A DNA stretch of 64,000 bases from Pleurostoma richardsiae. Taxonomy: Eukaryota > Ascomycota > Sordariomycetes > Calosphaeriales > Pleurostomataceae. The translations under genes and the position numbers were made by a program. This document shows, one piece after another, positions 45,898-59,000 of the stretch. The notes below the pieces were generated by a model that saw only the letters and a list, made by a program, of their open reading frames with translations, had not been told where the DNA came from and did not search any database. Positions within the stretch are counted from its first letter, which is position 1, and the number at the start of each line of letters is the position of its first letter. The DNA is taken from positions 372,001-436,000 of the forward strand of contig JANBVO010000018.1 in NCBI GenBank assembly GCA_030052745.1. Direction: 5' to 3'.

Positions 45898-47654
45898 GCC
45901 CGGTTTTCCCGTGTCCTGCCGGCGAGTCAGGAACTGGTGCTGAGCTCTCTGCCTCACCGACTGTTTGTCCAGTCCAGCATCATGTGGCTGTTAGTCGTGG
46001 AAGTCTCTCACTTGAGGGGACGTCGGAGTCTGTGGACAAGACAGAGATGACTCAGGAGACTGCTGCTATCGACATGTCGTCGGCTCTCTACCAGCTCTGG
46101 CCACGTTGAATACCGATGTTGAAGGCACCTACACGCGCCATCTAGTGCACCTTAGATTGGCTTGCTTGCTTCCGATGATGTGCTAATGACATCGCTTTGC
46201 CTCAACCCGCAGTCCGCATTAGCTCCCCCTGTTCACTCTTGCAAATTCGCTGCAGATCTGACGCAGCAAAGTGACCCTCCCATCGCCGTGGTGGCCTGAT
46301 GGGCCCTCTCGTGCTGGAAGGATCAATGAGTTCCGTCTGACTCCCCTTCGGTACCTTCAGGCACACTTGCAGGATGGTATCACTCCGTATTGGATGTCGA
46401 GCAGGCATCCGAGTTCGCCCACGCAGCACTACCTTCCTGATGCCATGCACTATTGTGTGGTTACACTTGTCGGCAAGCTTGTTGGCTCATGCAATTCGAC
46501 GCCGACGGACAAGACTGTGGCGAAGAACGTGCCATGACTGGTCTCGGGCATTCCCCAGTGGGTGTCTTGTCTCCTTGACCGGCCTGGCAGGGACCCGCTT
46601 CGCCGGGTCTGAGCCCGAAGCTCGTCGAGTGACCTCAGCGGCACAGGTACCGTTCTGGAAATTACATCGCATGGCCAAGAAGGTTTCAAGACATTGCACA
46701 ACTCTCTAGGTGAGCCTTTCGCCAGAATATTGCCGCTGTTAAAGTCGCTAGGCTACCATGCCAGCAACGGCGCGCCTTAGGCGTACACCCTTGGCACAGG
46801 ACGCTCTGCAGAATATCGTCGAGGTCTTGGTCCGCTCCCTTCACTAGAAATGAGAATCTTTCGGAACAGTTGTCCATATCCTTCTCGCAATTACGTGCGA
46901 AGTGCCACAATTGCGATGCCTTCTAGACTGCTAGAAGATGCTTCTTGCAAGTTTCTCAAGCCGTTCCACTTGTCGCTGGCTTTCCATTACGTACAAGTCA
47001 GCTCACTAACGCCCTCTGGTTTTGCAGTCCCAGCGGCTTCAATCTCGTCATGAGAGGGAGGGCATGACATTAGACCTTATAACAGCAACCCCTCTTTTCT
47101 GATTTCGCATCTCCGCGGAGGTTTGCCCGTGTAACGGCACCTTTCTTGTTTCTCTCTTGGCGTGTCTAGTTGTGACGGGTTTCCATGAATTAACCTGCTT
47201 CTCCATCCGGGGCCAAACCGCGCTCGACTTGCCAGTCTCCAGTGTCCTGCCCACTCCCGGCCCACGAAATCGGCTTCTAGTCGCCCGCGTGACGGCAAAC
47301 CCACCAGGCCATCTCCATGTCTCATGGGGCCCCTTGGGGAATATCTTGACTAGTGAAGCACCAAGGAAAGAAGGGACCGCAATGCCAGAGACTAGGAGGC
47401 TCAACTGGCTGCTTTCGAGGCCTCGTCTACCCCACCAACTTTGCTGCACGCCGGCATGCCAAAGTGCGGGGAAGCTTGACACACGGTGGCACTATTGGCT
47501 CACTATGGCGAGGAGAGGAAGTGGCTGCTTCCGCTAGGAGTTATTGTGCATGGCGGAGTGAAGAGCGGTCTCGGTGTCCTCCGTCATCAGATGCGAGGAG
47601 GTTGCAAGGAAGTTGCAAGGCCGCTATCGCCATGGAACAGAGTCAAGAGCATCA
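45898..47654. other. Sparse region before the transcription factor gene
   Basis: No gene supported on either strand. Frames near 46374-46709 and 47048-47482 overlap one another in opposite directions and show no known motif. Confidence 0.4.
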
Positions 47655-50350
47655 TCAGAGTCCATTGGACGATCCGTCACCCAGCCGATCTTGGGGCGGA
47701 TTCCAGAAGTTCTCGGCCACGAAGTCCATCTGGCTGAAGGAGCCAGTGTTCACCCATTGCTCGGACAGCGCCGGATCCAAGCTGACATTGGTTCGAAGCG
47801 CATCCTCTAGTGAGTTCTGCGGCGGACACATTGTTAGAAACCGAGAGCGGAAAACAAAGCCAGAGTTGCTAGACAGCTAGCTGAATGGTCAAACATACCC
47901 AGTCGACGTCTGCTGGCGTCTCCGGAATCCATGTCGACGTCTCAACGCCGGTCATGGCTGTGGAGTTAGGCATCAAATCGCTCCTGGAGAATGGCATGGG
48001 GGCATCTTGCGGATCCGTGGTGAGGTTAGGGTCTGGAAAGACGGGTCCTGAGTCAAGAAAGGTCAGCACAAGCGTCTGATGCGCAATTAACCAGCAACTT
48101 GCCCTCTATTCTCAAGTTCTGCAAGGGAGCGATCTCCATCCTCGTTGAAAGAGCCGCATCCGTGTCCGCGTCTCTGTTCGTCCCGTTGTTTTCTTCGACA
48201 TTCTGAGGCGTCGTCTCCGGCACTGACCTGGCGGTGCATGGGCGCCGGACGGCCTCGCACCGGAATTGGATTTTCTTCAGCATCGTATCGAGCACTTCTG
48301 GTGCTTTCTTTACCTCAGGGGCCTCCACTGCAATGGCAGCCCAAATGGCCTTTGACCTCTTCAGGATATCGATCAGCTCGAGCTTGCTCGGTAACAGCGT
48401 ATCCCGCGTCAGCCAGTCGTAATTCTCGCCGCCTTCTGAGTAGTGTTGATGCTGGATCACTAGATAGACGATCATAGCGGCGAGCAAGAAGTCATGCATG
48501 GCCAGACTAGTCGTGAACCAACCGTTGGCGCTGAGCATCTTGCCAGGCTGGGTGGCATCGTAAATGTCTTTCTGGTATTCTAGAAGAGACAAGGCGGCGC
48601 TCAAACACGTCTTCCTCGAGTACTCGTGCTCCTTCCTCGGCGGTGTCCCTATCAGATATCGCCGGTGTAATACGCACCGGCTCTTCTGATATAGGCTGGC
48701 AATGCCGAATCGCTGGACGACCTGGAAAGGCGGGTCTGTCACACTGTCGTCTAGGGACTTGACCTTCAGAAACTGAGGCACCGCCTTCCACTTCTCCTCA
48801 AGCAGGTTGTCGAGCTTCATCACATCCGCATACGCGGGAAGGGTGAGGGAGTGCGCCTGCCGGGCCACCAGCCCGAAGACCCGACATATGGTGCTCTTAA
48901 AGATGGGGTACGACATGGACGTGTACTCGCTCGCCGGACGCCCTGGGGGCAGCTCCTCGGAGTTCTCGTCAAAGTCCTCGTCGAGCAGGTTACGCGGGTA
49001 AGTGGTGTCGGACTCGATGCCGTGGATCATGCTGGGCAGCCCCATGTGGAACGCCACCATCAGGTCGATCTGGATAGCCATGTTCCACATGCGCCGCCGC
49101 ATCTCGCCGTCGAAGGCCGAGATGCCTACCAGCTTCGAGGGATCGCGGTGCAGGCCCATCTTGAGCATCATGCGGATGCAGACGGAGATGAGCAGGTAGC
49201 AGCTCGTCTGCGAGGCGCGGTTGGAGACAAACTCGGCCTCGATGTAGAGGACCATCGGCGCCAGCGTGTTGCGCCCGGGCGTCGCGTACTTGCTGGATAT
49301 GAGGGCCCAGCCCGCCGCGGTGCGCAGCGTCTTGAACCTGTCCCAGGGGGCCGCCGGCGAGTCGTTGGCGAGCTCGTGCGGGGCGGAGAAGGACGAGAAG
49401 AAGACGCCGAGCCCGAGGACCATGAACAGCAGCGCGAGCCAGTCCATCGGCACACCTAGTGGGTTGTGCCAAAACTCGTTGTACTTGATGCATTTGGCCT
49501 GTTAGGGGCCGCCGCATTGCGAAGAGGGAAATCAGGGGTAAGACGTTACCTGTTTAACAAATGTCGGCCTGTGAACGATGTGCTGAGACGGGCTGTGTGA
49601 GCCGAAGTAGCGCATGACCAACCGGTCGGCGACGCTCTTGGGCGGCAGGAAGGTCAGGAGTTCCTGCTTCGTCTTGGGCACCGACCGCGACAGGAGGAGC
49701 AGATCCGGTGCGTCGGCCTCGGGGGAGTCGTCCAAACTACCGCCCTCCTCGGGCTCGTCTCTCTCGTCAAAGTAGCTCTTCAGATCCTCAATCTAGACTT
49801 TCAGTAAGCTCCCGGACGTTCCAAAAAAAAGCATACCGCCGTTCTCAGGCAGAGCACAGCCCACTTACATCGTCGAGCATGGCCATGAAGTGCGTGGCGC
49901 CGACATAGGTCGTGCCCCTATCGCCGCCCTCGACCTGGACGACCTTGCCTCGGCTGAGGATGAACTCGTCCGCCTCGGCGGCCAGCTGCTGCTGCTGCTG
50001 GTGGTCCGGCGACTCGGTGTCGAGCATCTCGCGCACCATGCCCTCGAGCCGCTTCAGGCGCGCCGCCATGCTCTTGGCCGGCTTCTGCTTCTCCGGCCGC
50101 GGCGCGTACAAGCAGCCTTCTGTGCGGCCCTTCTTGAGGCACTGCCCGCAGGGTCTGTCTCTCGCTCATCAGTAATAGGTGACGGAGGTACGAAAGCAGG
50201 GGGCCGGGAGGCTCACGTTGCCCGGTCACATTTGAGTTTCGAGGCCCGGCACGGCGCGCACGAGAGTAGGACCCGGGTCCGCTTCGGGGGCGCGTCGTCC
50301 GGGTGGACGGGTGAGACCTCGGAGGCTCCGCCTGATGTACTACTGTCCAT
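47655..50350 (-). CDS. Zn2Cys6 transcription factor with fungal-specific TF domain
   Basis: Probable DNA-binding regulator of unknown target. Minus-strand exons: 50350-50217, 50154-49869, 49792-49550, 49498-48103, 48047-47899 and 47816-47655, giving 789 residues. The binuclear cluster CAPCRASKLKCDRATPCGQC with a sixth Cys (GCLY) spans about 31-59 and is interrupted by the first intron. A short coiled linker (MAARLKRLEGMVREML) follows. The middle region is the fungal-specific domain: SQHIVHRPTFVKQAKCIKY, DWLALLFMVLGLGVFF, LLISVCIRMMLKMGLHRDPS and MRRRMWNMAIQIDLMVAFHMG. The C terminus is acidic and Asn/Ser-rich and may activate transcription. The intron at 48048-48102 uses a GC donor. The nearest neighbours (fcf1, csi2) are housekeeping genes and give no hint of target. 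Confidence 0.9.
48048..48102 (-). other. GC-AG intron in the transcription factor gene
   Basis: On the minus strand GAGG|GCAAGT opens and TTGACTCAG closes a 55-nt intron. Splicing gives RIEGPVFPDPNLT and keeps a 105-residue C-terminal extension in frame. Using the nearby GT instead leads to a stop within a few codons. Confidence 0.7.
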
Positions 50351-51210
50351 TGTGAAGGTGAGCCGCTCGGGTTTATGCGTAGAAAACTGTAGTCTAGATC
50401 CGACTGAAGCTGACACGGTATACGGAACCGGGCCGGTGTCACACTGTAGAGGGCCGTAACCGTTGTGGAGTCAGGGAAACCAGACGCCGGACTCCTGAAT
50501 TACAGCTAATTAGTTGCTTAACTCCCGGATCCCTAACTAACTTTGAATAGGAGACTCCGGCCTTGATTTGGCTGCATGAGTCTTGCTCTCGTTGACATGA
50601 GCTGGTGAGAAGTCAGCTCGGAGGGATAAGAAGACCTGACTAAGCAATATTCTCATCGAACTTCAAACTGCGTCGGACTCATTGCTAAGTCCGCGAGTGC
50701 GATCATCTGCAAGTTCCTCTCACTTTCTATGACATTTATAGTCAGGTGTTTCTCGTTTGGAATCAGGATCGGCTGGCGATTGGCCACGTCCCATTACTCT
50801 CTAGTTTTTGCTTGATACTGTAACTACACTATGAAAGTCTCGACGGCAGACTTCCATGCCCTCCTCGCCTTAGTGATGCAACCCCTGAATCCTCGCTCGT
50901 CGTTCAGCAGCTGTTGCTGCACCAGCACAGACGCGTCTGTCATATGCTCTTTATATGAGCAGTTGGTGCAGAGGGTGACGGCAGCGTGGACCCTCAGCTG
51001 ATAGTCAATTACGGCTCGTCGGCACCGTACAGTCTCATCTCTGGAGCAGCCGGATCTTGCCCGAATTTTTCATGGGCGACGCCGCAGGCTCTCCGCCCAG
51101 GGCAGCTGGATGTAGACCCTCTCTATGCTTTTGGTCTCCCTCATCAGGAAACACTTGTCTTCATTTGCGCTCTAGCCTTGCCCGCGCAAAAAGGGACGTA
51201 GACAAGCCCT
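50351..51210. other. Intergenic region upstream of the transcription factor gene
   Basis: No supported gene. A 56-codon frame from ATG 50831 has a run of three Cys but no other support. Confidence 0.45.
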
Positions 51211-52009
51211 TCAAGTCTCTGGAGCGCCTGGAAGTCTCTCGATGAAATACTTGCCCCGTCCTACTGACATAATGGGGACACCCGGGATCTTCCTTATCCG
51301 TCTCTTCAGATCTCTGTCGTTGGTCTAGAGTTCCGACCTGTCAGTATCATCCCGGCGGGCTTTTCAGGGTCCCGGAGGGCACTTACCGCAACGATATATA
51401 TCCTATGCTTCATCACACGATCGACGATGCAGTCATCGGCGTACGTGCCCTTGTGATCGCACTTGAGTCTGGTGAATCGCTCATCGCGAGCAATCCGCAG
51501 GGCAATCCGATACTTGGGGCCAAGCTTCTCAAGCTCTGCCATGACGCAGCTGGTGACGATGGGCTGGCACTTGGCGTACAGGCAGTCCATCATGGTTGAC
51601 ACGATTTCGAGCTTGGCGCCAACGGTATGGGAGAAGAAGTTGGTATCGACGAGGACCTGGTACGGGGGGACGAGGGCGGTGTTGGCCTCGAAAAACATGG
51701 ACACCGGCATCTGGGGACTGCAGGGGCGGCAATGATTAGCTCGAGGTCTGCCATGGCGTAGGAGGACGAGGACGGGGGAAGCTTGTTTTCGCAACATACA
51801 CTTCGCGGATGATGTCGGGGGCGGCGGCCTCCGCCTTCTTCTTGTTCCCTAGGTCGGCCTTATCCTTGTTCTCCTTGAGCCGCGCATCTCGTCTTGAGAT
51901 GATGCGCTTGACCTGTGTCGAGACGGTCAGCCTGTTGAATACTCCGTGAGCTTTGGCAGGGGGTAATACGAACTTGCGCAAACTTTCTGGTCTTCTTAAC
52001 GGTACCCAT
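51211..52009 (-). CDS. fcf1: rRNA-processing endonuclease FCF1/UTP24
   Basis: PIN-domain nuclease of the small-subunit processome, expected to cut pre-rRNA at early sites in the nucleolus. Exons 52009-51974, 51912-51800, 51717-51387 and 51324-51211 give 197 residues, the family's usual length. The basic N terminus ([21 protein letters not shown]) is followed by [20 protein letters not shown], with the active-site D74, VMAELEKLG with E111, [12 protein letters not shown] with D144 and D145, and [19 protein letters not shown] with D163. All PIN metal ligands are present. Four small exons each keep the frame and restore conserved joints such as IREVPQMPVS. Confidence 0.96.
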
Positions 52010-53514
52010 TATGAACTACTCCTCCTGAAAAAGAAGGCGGATATGAGCAGGAGGATTGCCTCGACTTGATTGTTGCCGAATGGGCGGGACCTGCTGCTCC
52101 GTATGATACACCCCGCGATAAGTCCAGTCGACGATATCGAGCGCCGAAGGCAAAGAAAAAAGTTACAATCTGGAAAGCTAAATGTGGAACTTGGTCTGTG
52201 CGCACCGATCGGGTACCCAAGAAACGGGCTAACTGTTTCAGGACTGGGCCACGAATACTATACAGTGTGTGTTACACAGTACGGCACGAGAGGGCTTGAA
52301 AGGGCGAAGAGGGAAAAGATCTCTCAGGGCGCATCTTGACAGCGCAAACCCCTGCAGACGCGTGACGTAGGCTAAAGTACCCGGCCTCTCGTGAGGGCAG
52401 CAGTCAATCTGTGCCTTACAGAGCACATACATGTATACATGCAGATAAGCAGCGCATATGTACATAGTAATGCAGATACGGAAGCCCTGGGAGCGATTCG
52501 ATGGCTGGTGTGCACTGCCACGGCCCGCTGGGGAATACGAAGTCTGGATTTTGCGTGCTTCTGCTCTTAGCACCTGGCACCCTAGACTCGCGCGGGAGGG
52601 AGGATAGCGTAACGGCTCGGTTTTTCACACCTCGTACCTGTCACGGGGGAGTTCCGTGGATGTGGTGCGTAATTGTACAACATTTGACACTCGAGAATAG
52701 AAAGAAAATCCACAAGGTCGGGTCGCACATACGCCATAGAATATTGCTACGAGCAATCGAGGCTGAGAAAGACCTCGTTCTCTCTGGGTGGCCTATCCAT
52801 CTATCCAACGCCGCATTCAAAGTAGATCTTCATCTAGGGCCTAGAAGTCCGGGATGTGACTACAGTAAACTGTGTACAGTACTAACAGATTGTTTTCCGT
52901 ACGGTGCGTTGCTCGGCTGAGTCGCGACCACATCACAGCGGCAACAGCGCATCCCACTGGCGCCATCCTGTTAGCGCAGCCAGGTACACAGAGGGAGAGA
53001 CACGAGGAGAGACGGTCTTTCCCCTTTTCCTGCTTTTCCTTGCCTGGATCATCAGCCGCCCAATACTCCCTCCCTCGTCTTTCTCCCGCATTCCAACCCT
53101 CTCCAGTCCGAATTATCCAGACCAACCAGCCATGCTGTGAAGTGTCTGGCCCCCTCGTTCTCTTCCATATTCTACTGTTATTCTTCTTTTTTGGATGTCC
53201 CTGTAAGTCCGCACAGCATCGTCATCCGCGTCCTCTCGTTCTTCTCTTTGTGTACTCCGGTCTTCCCGCTGCCACTCAGTGTCGTACTGCTCGGCACCAC
53301 TGCCGTATCCATACCTATTTACCACGAACCCATCGAGCCGGCCGACCGCCAGAGGACCAAGGAATCGCTTGCTTGGAGACTCTTCTGACCTATCGACGGT
53401 CTGAGTGGATGGGAGGATTGTTCACATAACTCTGCTCAAGAACTCCCTCCGTACTCCTAGCGTCGAACTCGCCTTGTCCCGGTAACCATCGGCGGACTTG
53501 GCCTTCGGCACACG
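52010..53514. other. Divergent intergenic region between fcf1 and csi2
   Basis: No gene supported. The last 400 bases before csi2 are pyrimidine-rich, probably promoter and leader. A long frame there (52872-53429) follows from the C/T bias and lacks a family match. Confidence 0.45.
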
Positions 53515-54660
53515 ATGGCACGGTCACGACTTTCGTTAAAACGCACGTTTGTGCTCTCGATCCTGATCGTCCTGTCGCTTTTTGCGGCGGCAGCGCGGGC
53601 GCAGGACGACGACACGACGACCACCACGCAAGATACCCAGGCTGCGACGACGACGACGGACGATGCCGATGCTGCGACGACAACAACGACATCGGCTGAC
53701 GCGGACACCGACTCGACAACTGCCACTGCCACCACGACTTCGATGCCCAAAATCACCTCGACTGGCACCGATTCAGCAACCACCGCCACTGGCTCTACAA
53801 GCCTGCCGCGCATATCGGGTAGCACCACTGCGTCGTCTGACACGAGCAAGTTGTCGTTGCCGACGCTCTCCAAGACCACCGATACTTCAGTCCCGACGTA
53901 CCCTGCTCCCAGCGTTCCTCCTACCGAAAATGCGCCGTACATGCACCAGTCAACCCTTCCCGATGGCACTGTCTTCATCGCTGTGGGCTCGATCCTTGGT
54001 GCATTCGGCGCCGCAGTTCTCATCTGGCGCATGGTCGTAGCATGCCTCTTGCACAGGTCTGTCAAACGCGCAGCAATGGCCCAGCACCTTGCCAACGACA
54101 AAACACCCTTCCCTGCCCCACCGGCTCCGTTCTACAAATACACCGATCGCGATTCCTCACCGAGCCTGGCTGTGGCCGGGTCTGGGCGTGGTGTGCGGAG
54201 AACGCAGCGAGGACCGATTCCGTCGGCAACCCCATCGCAGACGAATCTCTTCTTCTCTCCAACAGCGCCGGGTGCCACTGGTGGAATGGGTGGCAACAAC
54301 AGAGAATCCCGATTCCTGCCGTCGGGCTTCTATGCTGCGACGTCTTCGCCGGCGCCTCACGCCCAAGGTCCTTCTATCAGCATGACGAACCTGCGGCCAG
54401 ACTCGCGAGGGCACGCGCGGGCTGTTGGGCCTAGTCCCCCCGACTCGCCCTCTTTGGCACCGTCGCGAGGTCCCGTGCCGAGGAACAATTTGAGCACTAG
54501 CTCTGTCAACCTGCACCGGCCACCGAGCGGCCGGGCTCCTAGCGCCTTCTTGGATGACCTCCTGGACGAGCAGCCTGGCATGTTCCCATCTGCCGGCTCA
54601 GGCCCTGCACACCCTGGCTATGGCCCCCAGCCGCCGCAGCCGAACCAGGGGAGGTTCTAA
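53515..54660 (+). CDS. csi2: CSI2-like single-pass membrane protein
   Basis: Csi2 of yeast is linked to chitin synthesis at the bud neck; the biochemical role is unknown. Intronless, 381 residues. A signal peptide (about 1-29, [18 protein letters not shown]) precedes an external Thr/Asp/Ala-rich stalk of about 90 residues, likely O-glycosylated. The juxtamembrane block [18 protein letters not shown] and the following [24 protein letters not shown] form the conserved core with one membrane span near 155-178. The cytoplasmic part has [10 protein letters not shown] and a long Pro/Ser/Gly-rich tail. The family call rests on the core motif. Confidence 0.75.
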   Translation: MARSRLSLKRTFVLSILIVLSLFAAAARAQDDDTTTTTQDTQAATTTTDDADAATTTTTSADADTDSTTATATTTSMPKITSTGTDSATTATGSTSLPRISGSTTASSDTSKLSLPTLSKTTDTSVPTYPAPSVPPTENAPYMHQSTLPDGTVFIAVGSILGAFGAAVLIWRMVVACLLHRSVKRAAMAQHLANDKTPFPAPPAPFYKYTDRDSSPSLAVAGSGRGVRRTQRGPIPSATPSQTNLFFSPTAPGATGGMGGNNRESRFLPSGFYAATSSPAPHAQGPSISMTNLRPDSRGHARAVGPSPPDSPSLAPSRGPVPRNNLSTSSVNLHRPPSGRAPSAFLDDLLDEQPGMFPSAGSGPAHPGYGPQPPQPNQGRF

Positions 54661-56048
54661 GGCGACTGGGTAGCATGATTTCTCTAAGCTTTCCGGCAAA
54701 ATGGCGTTCCGATGAGTTGCGGGAAACATCTCGTCAAAGGCGCGAGGGAGGGCGATCATGGCAGCACTGCCTGCGTTGAGACCAGTCAACAGGCCGACAT
54801 TGATAATGTGGTTGTATAGCAGCAGGGCGGTCGTGCCGGGTCGAGCCATGCTGGAAGCGGCACCTGGCGAGATAGGGGATTAGAGACAAAAGAACTGAAA
54901 GCATCGGGTCTTCACAGAAGGCTGGGGCGGCGCTGTATATTGGCTATTTGTATCACTTGGCATTAGAGATGGAGTCATTACGGTGCGGGAAGGGCGCTTT
55001 TGGCTTTCGCGCTCTTGAGTCTATAACTTGTTGCTCTAGCACATAGGCCGTCTCCATCAATGGATATTGTTCACTGGGTTAAACCTTATATTTAAGTGTC
55101 ATGATGATGCCTCGAGAGTGTTCTTTCTGCTTATTGTACCTTCTGCTGCAGGTTCCTACCAGCTATCGGGGTAGGATGATGATGCCATCCGTGCATGCAA
55201 CATGCAATGCCGTTAGACCTGGGAGGTGATATATAATCGGCCCCGGGACCCCAAGAAATGGCCGCGATCCTGCCCCGGAGCGCCCGGCAGCACGATCATG
55301 TGCGAGCCCTCCTGCCGTGCGACATCTTACCGCAGCGGAACTTACCTGCAGGGCCACACGGGGCAACACGGGCTGCGGTGTGCTACGTTCACCGTGCGTT
55401 CGCGGATAACCACCCTGTCTCTTGAGTGACACGACAGTCCTCAGCCCCGGACCGACGTCCTCTCGCCGGGTAGCCGCAGGTGGGTAGTCGATCTACGATG
55501 ACAACCGGCCGTCTGACCTACCACCAACTCGAGACAGCATGAGTTGATGACGACGATAACGGCAAGAGGTAAGCGCTGAATGGGCGACGAAAGACCTTGT
55601 TACGCGCGCTAGATAAGCGTCCGGCTACGCCATCCTTCGCTCTCTGCGATTTTTTCAGAGATGCTGAGTTGTCTGTCCTGCTACCCACGCTGCTCCTTCG
55701 TGCTTACGGCGATCTGTTAGGTGACATGGGGGCCGGGGCTCCACGGCGTATCATGAGCACCCGTATGTGGGCGAAGTGCGAGCCTCTCGCATCTTTCCTG
55801 CAGGGGCTTCGGATTTCTCATCATGATGGCTTTTCATTTCCAAGGTTGATCACCTGGTGCGTCTCTGCTATTTTATGACATGCTGCTGCGGACTCTCGTC
55901 GCTATGATTCATCCTCCTCTCGAGTCGCTTGCCGATGTCGTCTATAATATGGGAAAAACATGGATGGGGTGGCACAAGAATCCTAAAATGCCACAGCCGT
56001 AGCTTGGCCTGACGGGCGTCCTTCCCAGATATCCCAGGCCCTCCTCAA
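54661..56048. other. Convergent intergenic region between csi2 and the ABC transporter
   Basis: No gene supported. Contains the 3' ends of two convergent genes. Confidence 0.5.
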
Positions 56049-59000
56049 CTACAGCTCGTCCTTCTCCTTGTCCTCCCCCCTCACCCTCGAGCTGCCCGCG
56101 ACGGAGCTGCTCCCCGCCGCCGCCGCCCTCTCCAGCTCCTCCTTGGCGCCGCGGATGTCCTCGACCTTGATGCCGCTGCGGTCGCACATGCCCCTGAAGA
56201 TGCCGCCCTCCATCCGCCACAGCGCCAGCGGCGTGTCCAGCTCGGCGATGCGGCCCTTGTCCATGACGCAGATGCGGTCGTACCCGATGATGGTGCGCAG
56301 CCGGTGCGCGATGCACAGCAGCGTCTTGCCCCGGAACCCGGACGCGATGGTCGCCTGGATCTTGTCGTCCGTCTCCATGTCCACCGACGACGTGGCCTCG
56401 TCGCACACGATGATCTGCGACCCGCGCACCAGCGCGCGCGCCAGCGCCATCAGCTGCCGCTGGCCCAGCGAGAAGTTGAGCCCGTCCTCCTCGACGACGC
56501 TGTCGAGGTGGATCCGGCTCAGGTCCCGCGCGGCGGGCGCGCCGTCCTCGGCGAGCGGGCCCTCGCGCGGGACCAGGTCGGCCTGCCGCAGCGCGGACCA
56601 CAGCTCCAGGTCGGTGTGCTCGTCGAAGGGGTCGAGGTTCGAGCGCACGGTGCCGCGGAAGAGCGTCGGGTCCTGCGGGATGATGGCCAGGCGCTTGCGC
56701 AGGTCGCTCAGGCCGATGGTGGAGATGTCGATCCCGTCGATGGTGATGTGCCCGCCCGACAGCTCGACGAGGCGGAACAGCGTCGACATGATGGAGCTCT
56801 TGCCGGCGCCCGTGCGGCCCACGATGCCGATGCGCTCGCCGCCGCGCACGTGCATGTCGAGGCCCTGCAGCACGAGCGGCAGGCCCGCGCGGTAGCGCAT
56901 CTCGACGTTGTCGAAGACGATCTCGCCCTTCTCAGGCCAGGTCGGCCGCACGTCGATGGTGTGCAGCGGCGCCTCCTCCTCCAGCTGTGTGCCGTAGTAG
57001 AGCAGCCGCTCCACGGCGTTCATGCCGTTCTCGACCTCGGCGAGCTGCCGCACCGTGAACTGGATCATCTGCACGATGGCCAGGATGTAGCTGAGCACCA
57101 GGCCGGCGATGGAGGGCGACACGTTGAAGCGCTCGGTCACGACCAGGATGCCGGTGGTGAACACTAGCATGTTACCGATCATGTCGAGCCGGACTGACAG
57201 CCACCGCTGGTTGGAGAAAGTCAGGTAGTACGCCGCGTTCATCTCGTCGATTGCCTTGCGCAGATCCGCCGTGAAGCGGTCCTTCAGGCCGTATGCCCGG
57301 ATACAGGCCACGCCCGACAGGCCCTCGCCGAACTTGGCGAACACGGTCGAGCGCAGGACAGATTCCCACCGTTTCATCTCCCGGGCCGACGAGCGGTAGT
57401 AGCTGGTGGCGAAGAGGAACAGGAAGAAGAGCGGCACCAGCGCGATGGCGAAGTAATGGAAGAAGGCGATGATGAGCGCGAACACGGCAAGGATGGAGGC
57501 GATGCTGAGGAAGTACATGCGCATGGCGTCAGACAGGTTGTTGTCCATGACGTCCACATCCCTGGAGAAGCGGTTGGTGATGCGACCTAGCGGCGTCGTA
57601 TCGAAGAACGACATGGGGGCACGCAGGACGCGAGTAATGGCCTGTCGCAACATGGTCTTGCTGGCCGTTGTTCCGTATATCGACAGAGAGACCATGAAGG
57701 AGAACATGAGTATGACCTGCAGAGCGGCTAGCCCGGCATATATGCCGATGTACTGGCCCATGGAGAGGTCGTACTTGTCCGATGTCCAGTACGACAGCCA
57801 CAAGCTTGTCATGATGTTCGCACCCTGGGCTAGCAGCAAGAGACCAATGGCGAACGGGGCGTTGAGGATGGTGCCAGACGCCTTGACGTACGCGCCATAT
57901 ACCGACCACGGAACGCTCGCGACGGCACGGTCTTCGGTCTGCATCATGCCCTTACCCTTCTTCTTTTTCTTTTGCCCGCCCTCCTGGGGGTTGACGATCT
58001 GGACCGCCCCCTCATCGTCCTTCTTGTCCTCCAGTGCCGTGGACTCCATGAGCTGCTGGAACCCGGTGTGATTCTTCATTAAGTTGTCGAACGTGTCGAT
58101 AGCGTGGATCTTGCCCTGTTCCATCCAGATGATTCGGTCGCACCGGTTCAGTACCCAGAGTTGATGCGTGGCGAGGATGCGAGCCTTGTCTTTCAAGAGT
58201 CCCAGGATGGCGTTGTCGAAAATGTGCCGGCCAACGTGAGCATCGACAGCACTGAGAGGATCGTCCATGAGGATGATGTCGGCGTCGTAATAGATGGCTC
58301 GCGCGATGTTGAGTCTCTGCTTCTGACCGCCAGATATGGTGATACCCCTCTCGCCGATCTCCGTCATATCGCCGTTCGGCAGCATATCGAGATCTGGCTG
58401 TAGCGCACATCTGTGGAGAGTTAGTCACAACCGCGCAAAGTCCAGGGAAGGATGGGGAGAGCTTACGCCTTGATGACATCCTTGTACCAGGAGCGGTCCA
58501 GCTCCTTTCCAAAGAGGATATTGCCTCGGACGGTCGTGTTCTGGATCCAGGCGTACTGAGGACAGAAGGCCCTCGACGCACCAAGAACCACCTCGCCGGT
58601 CGTCTTACGCATATCACCTGCAAGCGCAGAGAGGAGAGAGCTCTTCCCGCTTCCGACCGTTCCAATAACCGCCACCAGCTCATTCCGCCCGATCTGGAGG
58701 TTCAAGTCATGAAGCTTGAACGGCTCCCGCTCCTCAACCAGGGTGCTGCCGTTATCTTCGACTATCTCTTCGGGCGCTTGAGAACCCTTCAAGCCGCCTT
58801 TCGTCTTCTTCTGGTCGGTCTTCTTATCCGCCGAACCTCCGGTAGTGCCCTCCTGGCTCTGCGTCGGGGTTCGCTCCCATGTGAAACTGGCGTCATGCAG
58901 CTCGAGAGCGTATTCGTCATCCGGCTTGAAGGAGACATCCTCCTCCTGCTCCTCCGCGAGCAGGTACTCCTCAATACGATTCAGTGACGACCACGCATCT

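Noticed and set aside
43906-47650. Possible decayed mobile element in the gene-poor interval
   Set aside because: No terminal repeats, target-site duplication or recognisable element protein could be found, and base composition is not shifted.
50831-51001. 56-codon frame starting MKVSTADFHALLALV with a CCC run
   Set aside because: Too short, weak signal-peptide character, no splice or family support.
56304-57167. 287-codon open frame antisense to the ABC transporter
   Set aside because: Shadow of NBD2 codon bias with no recognisable features.
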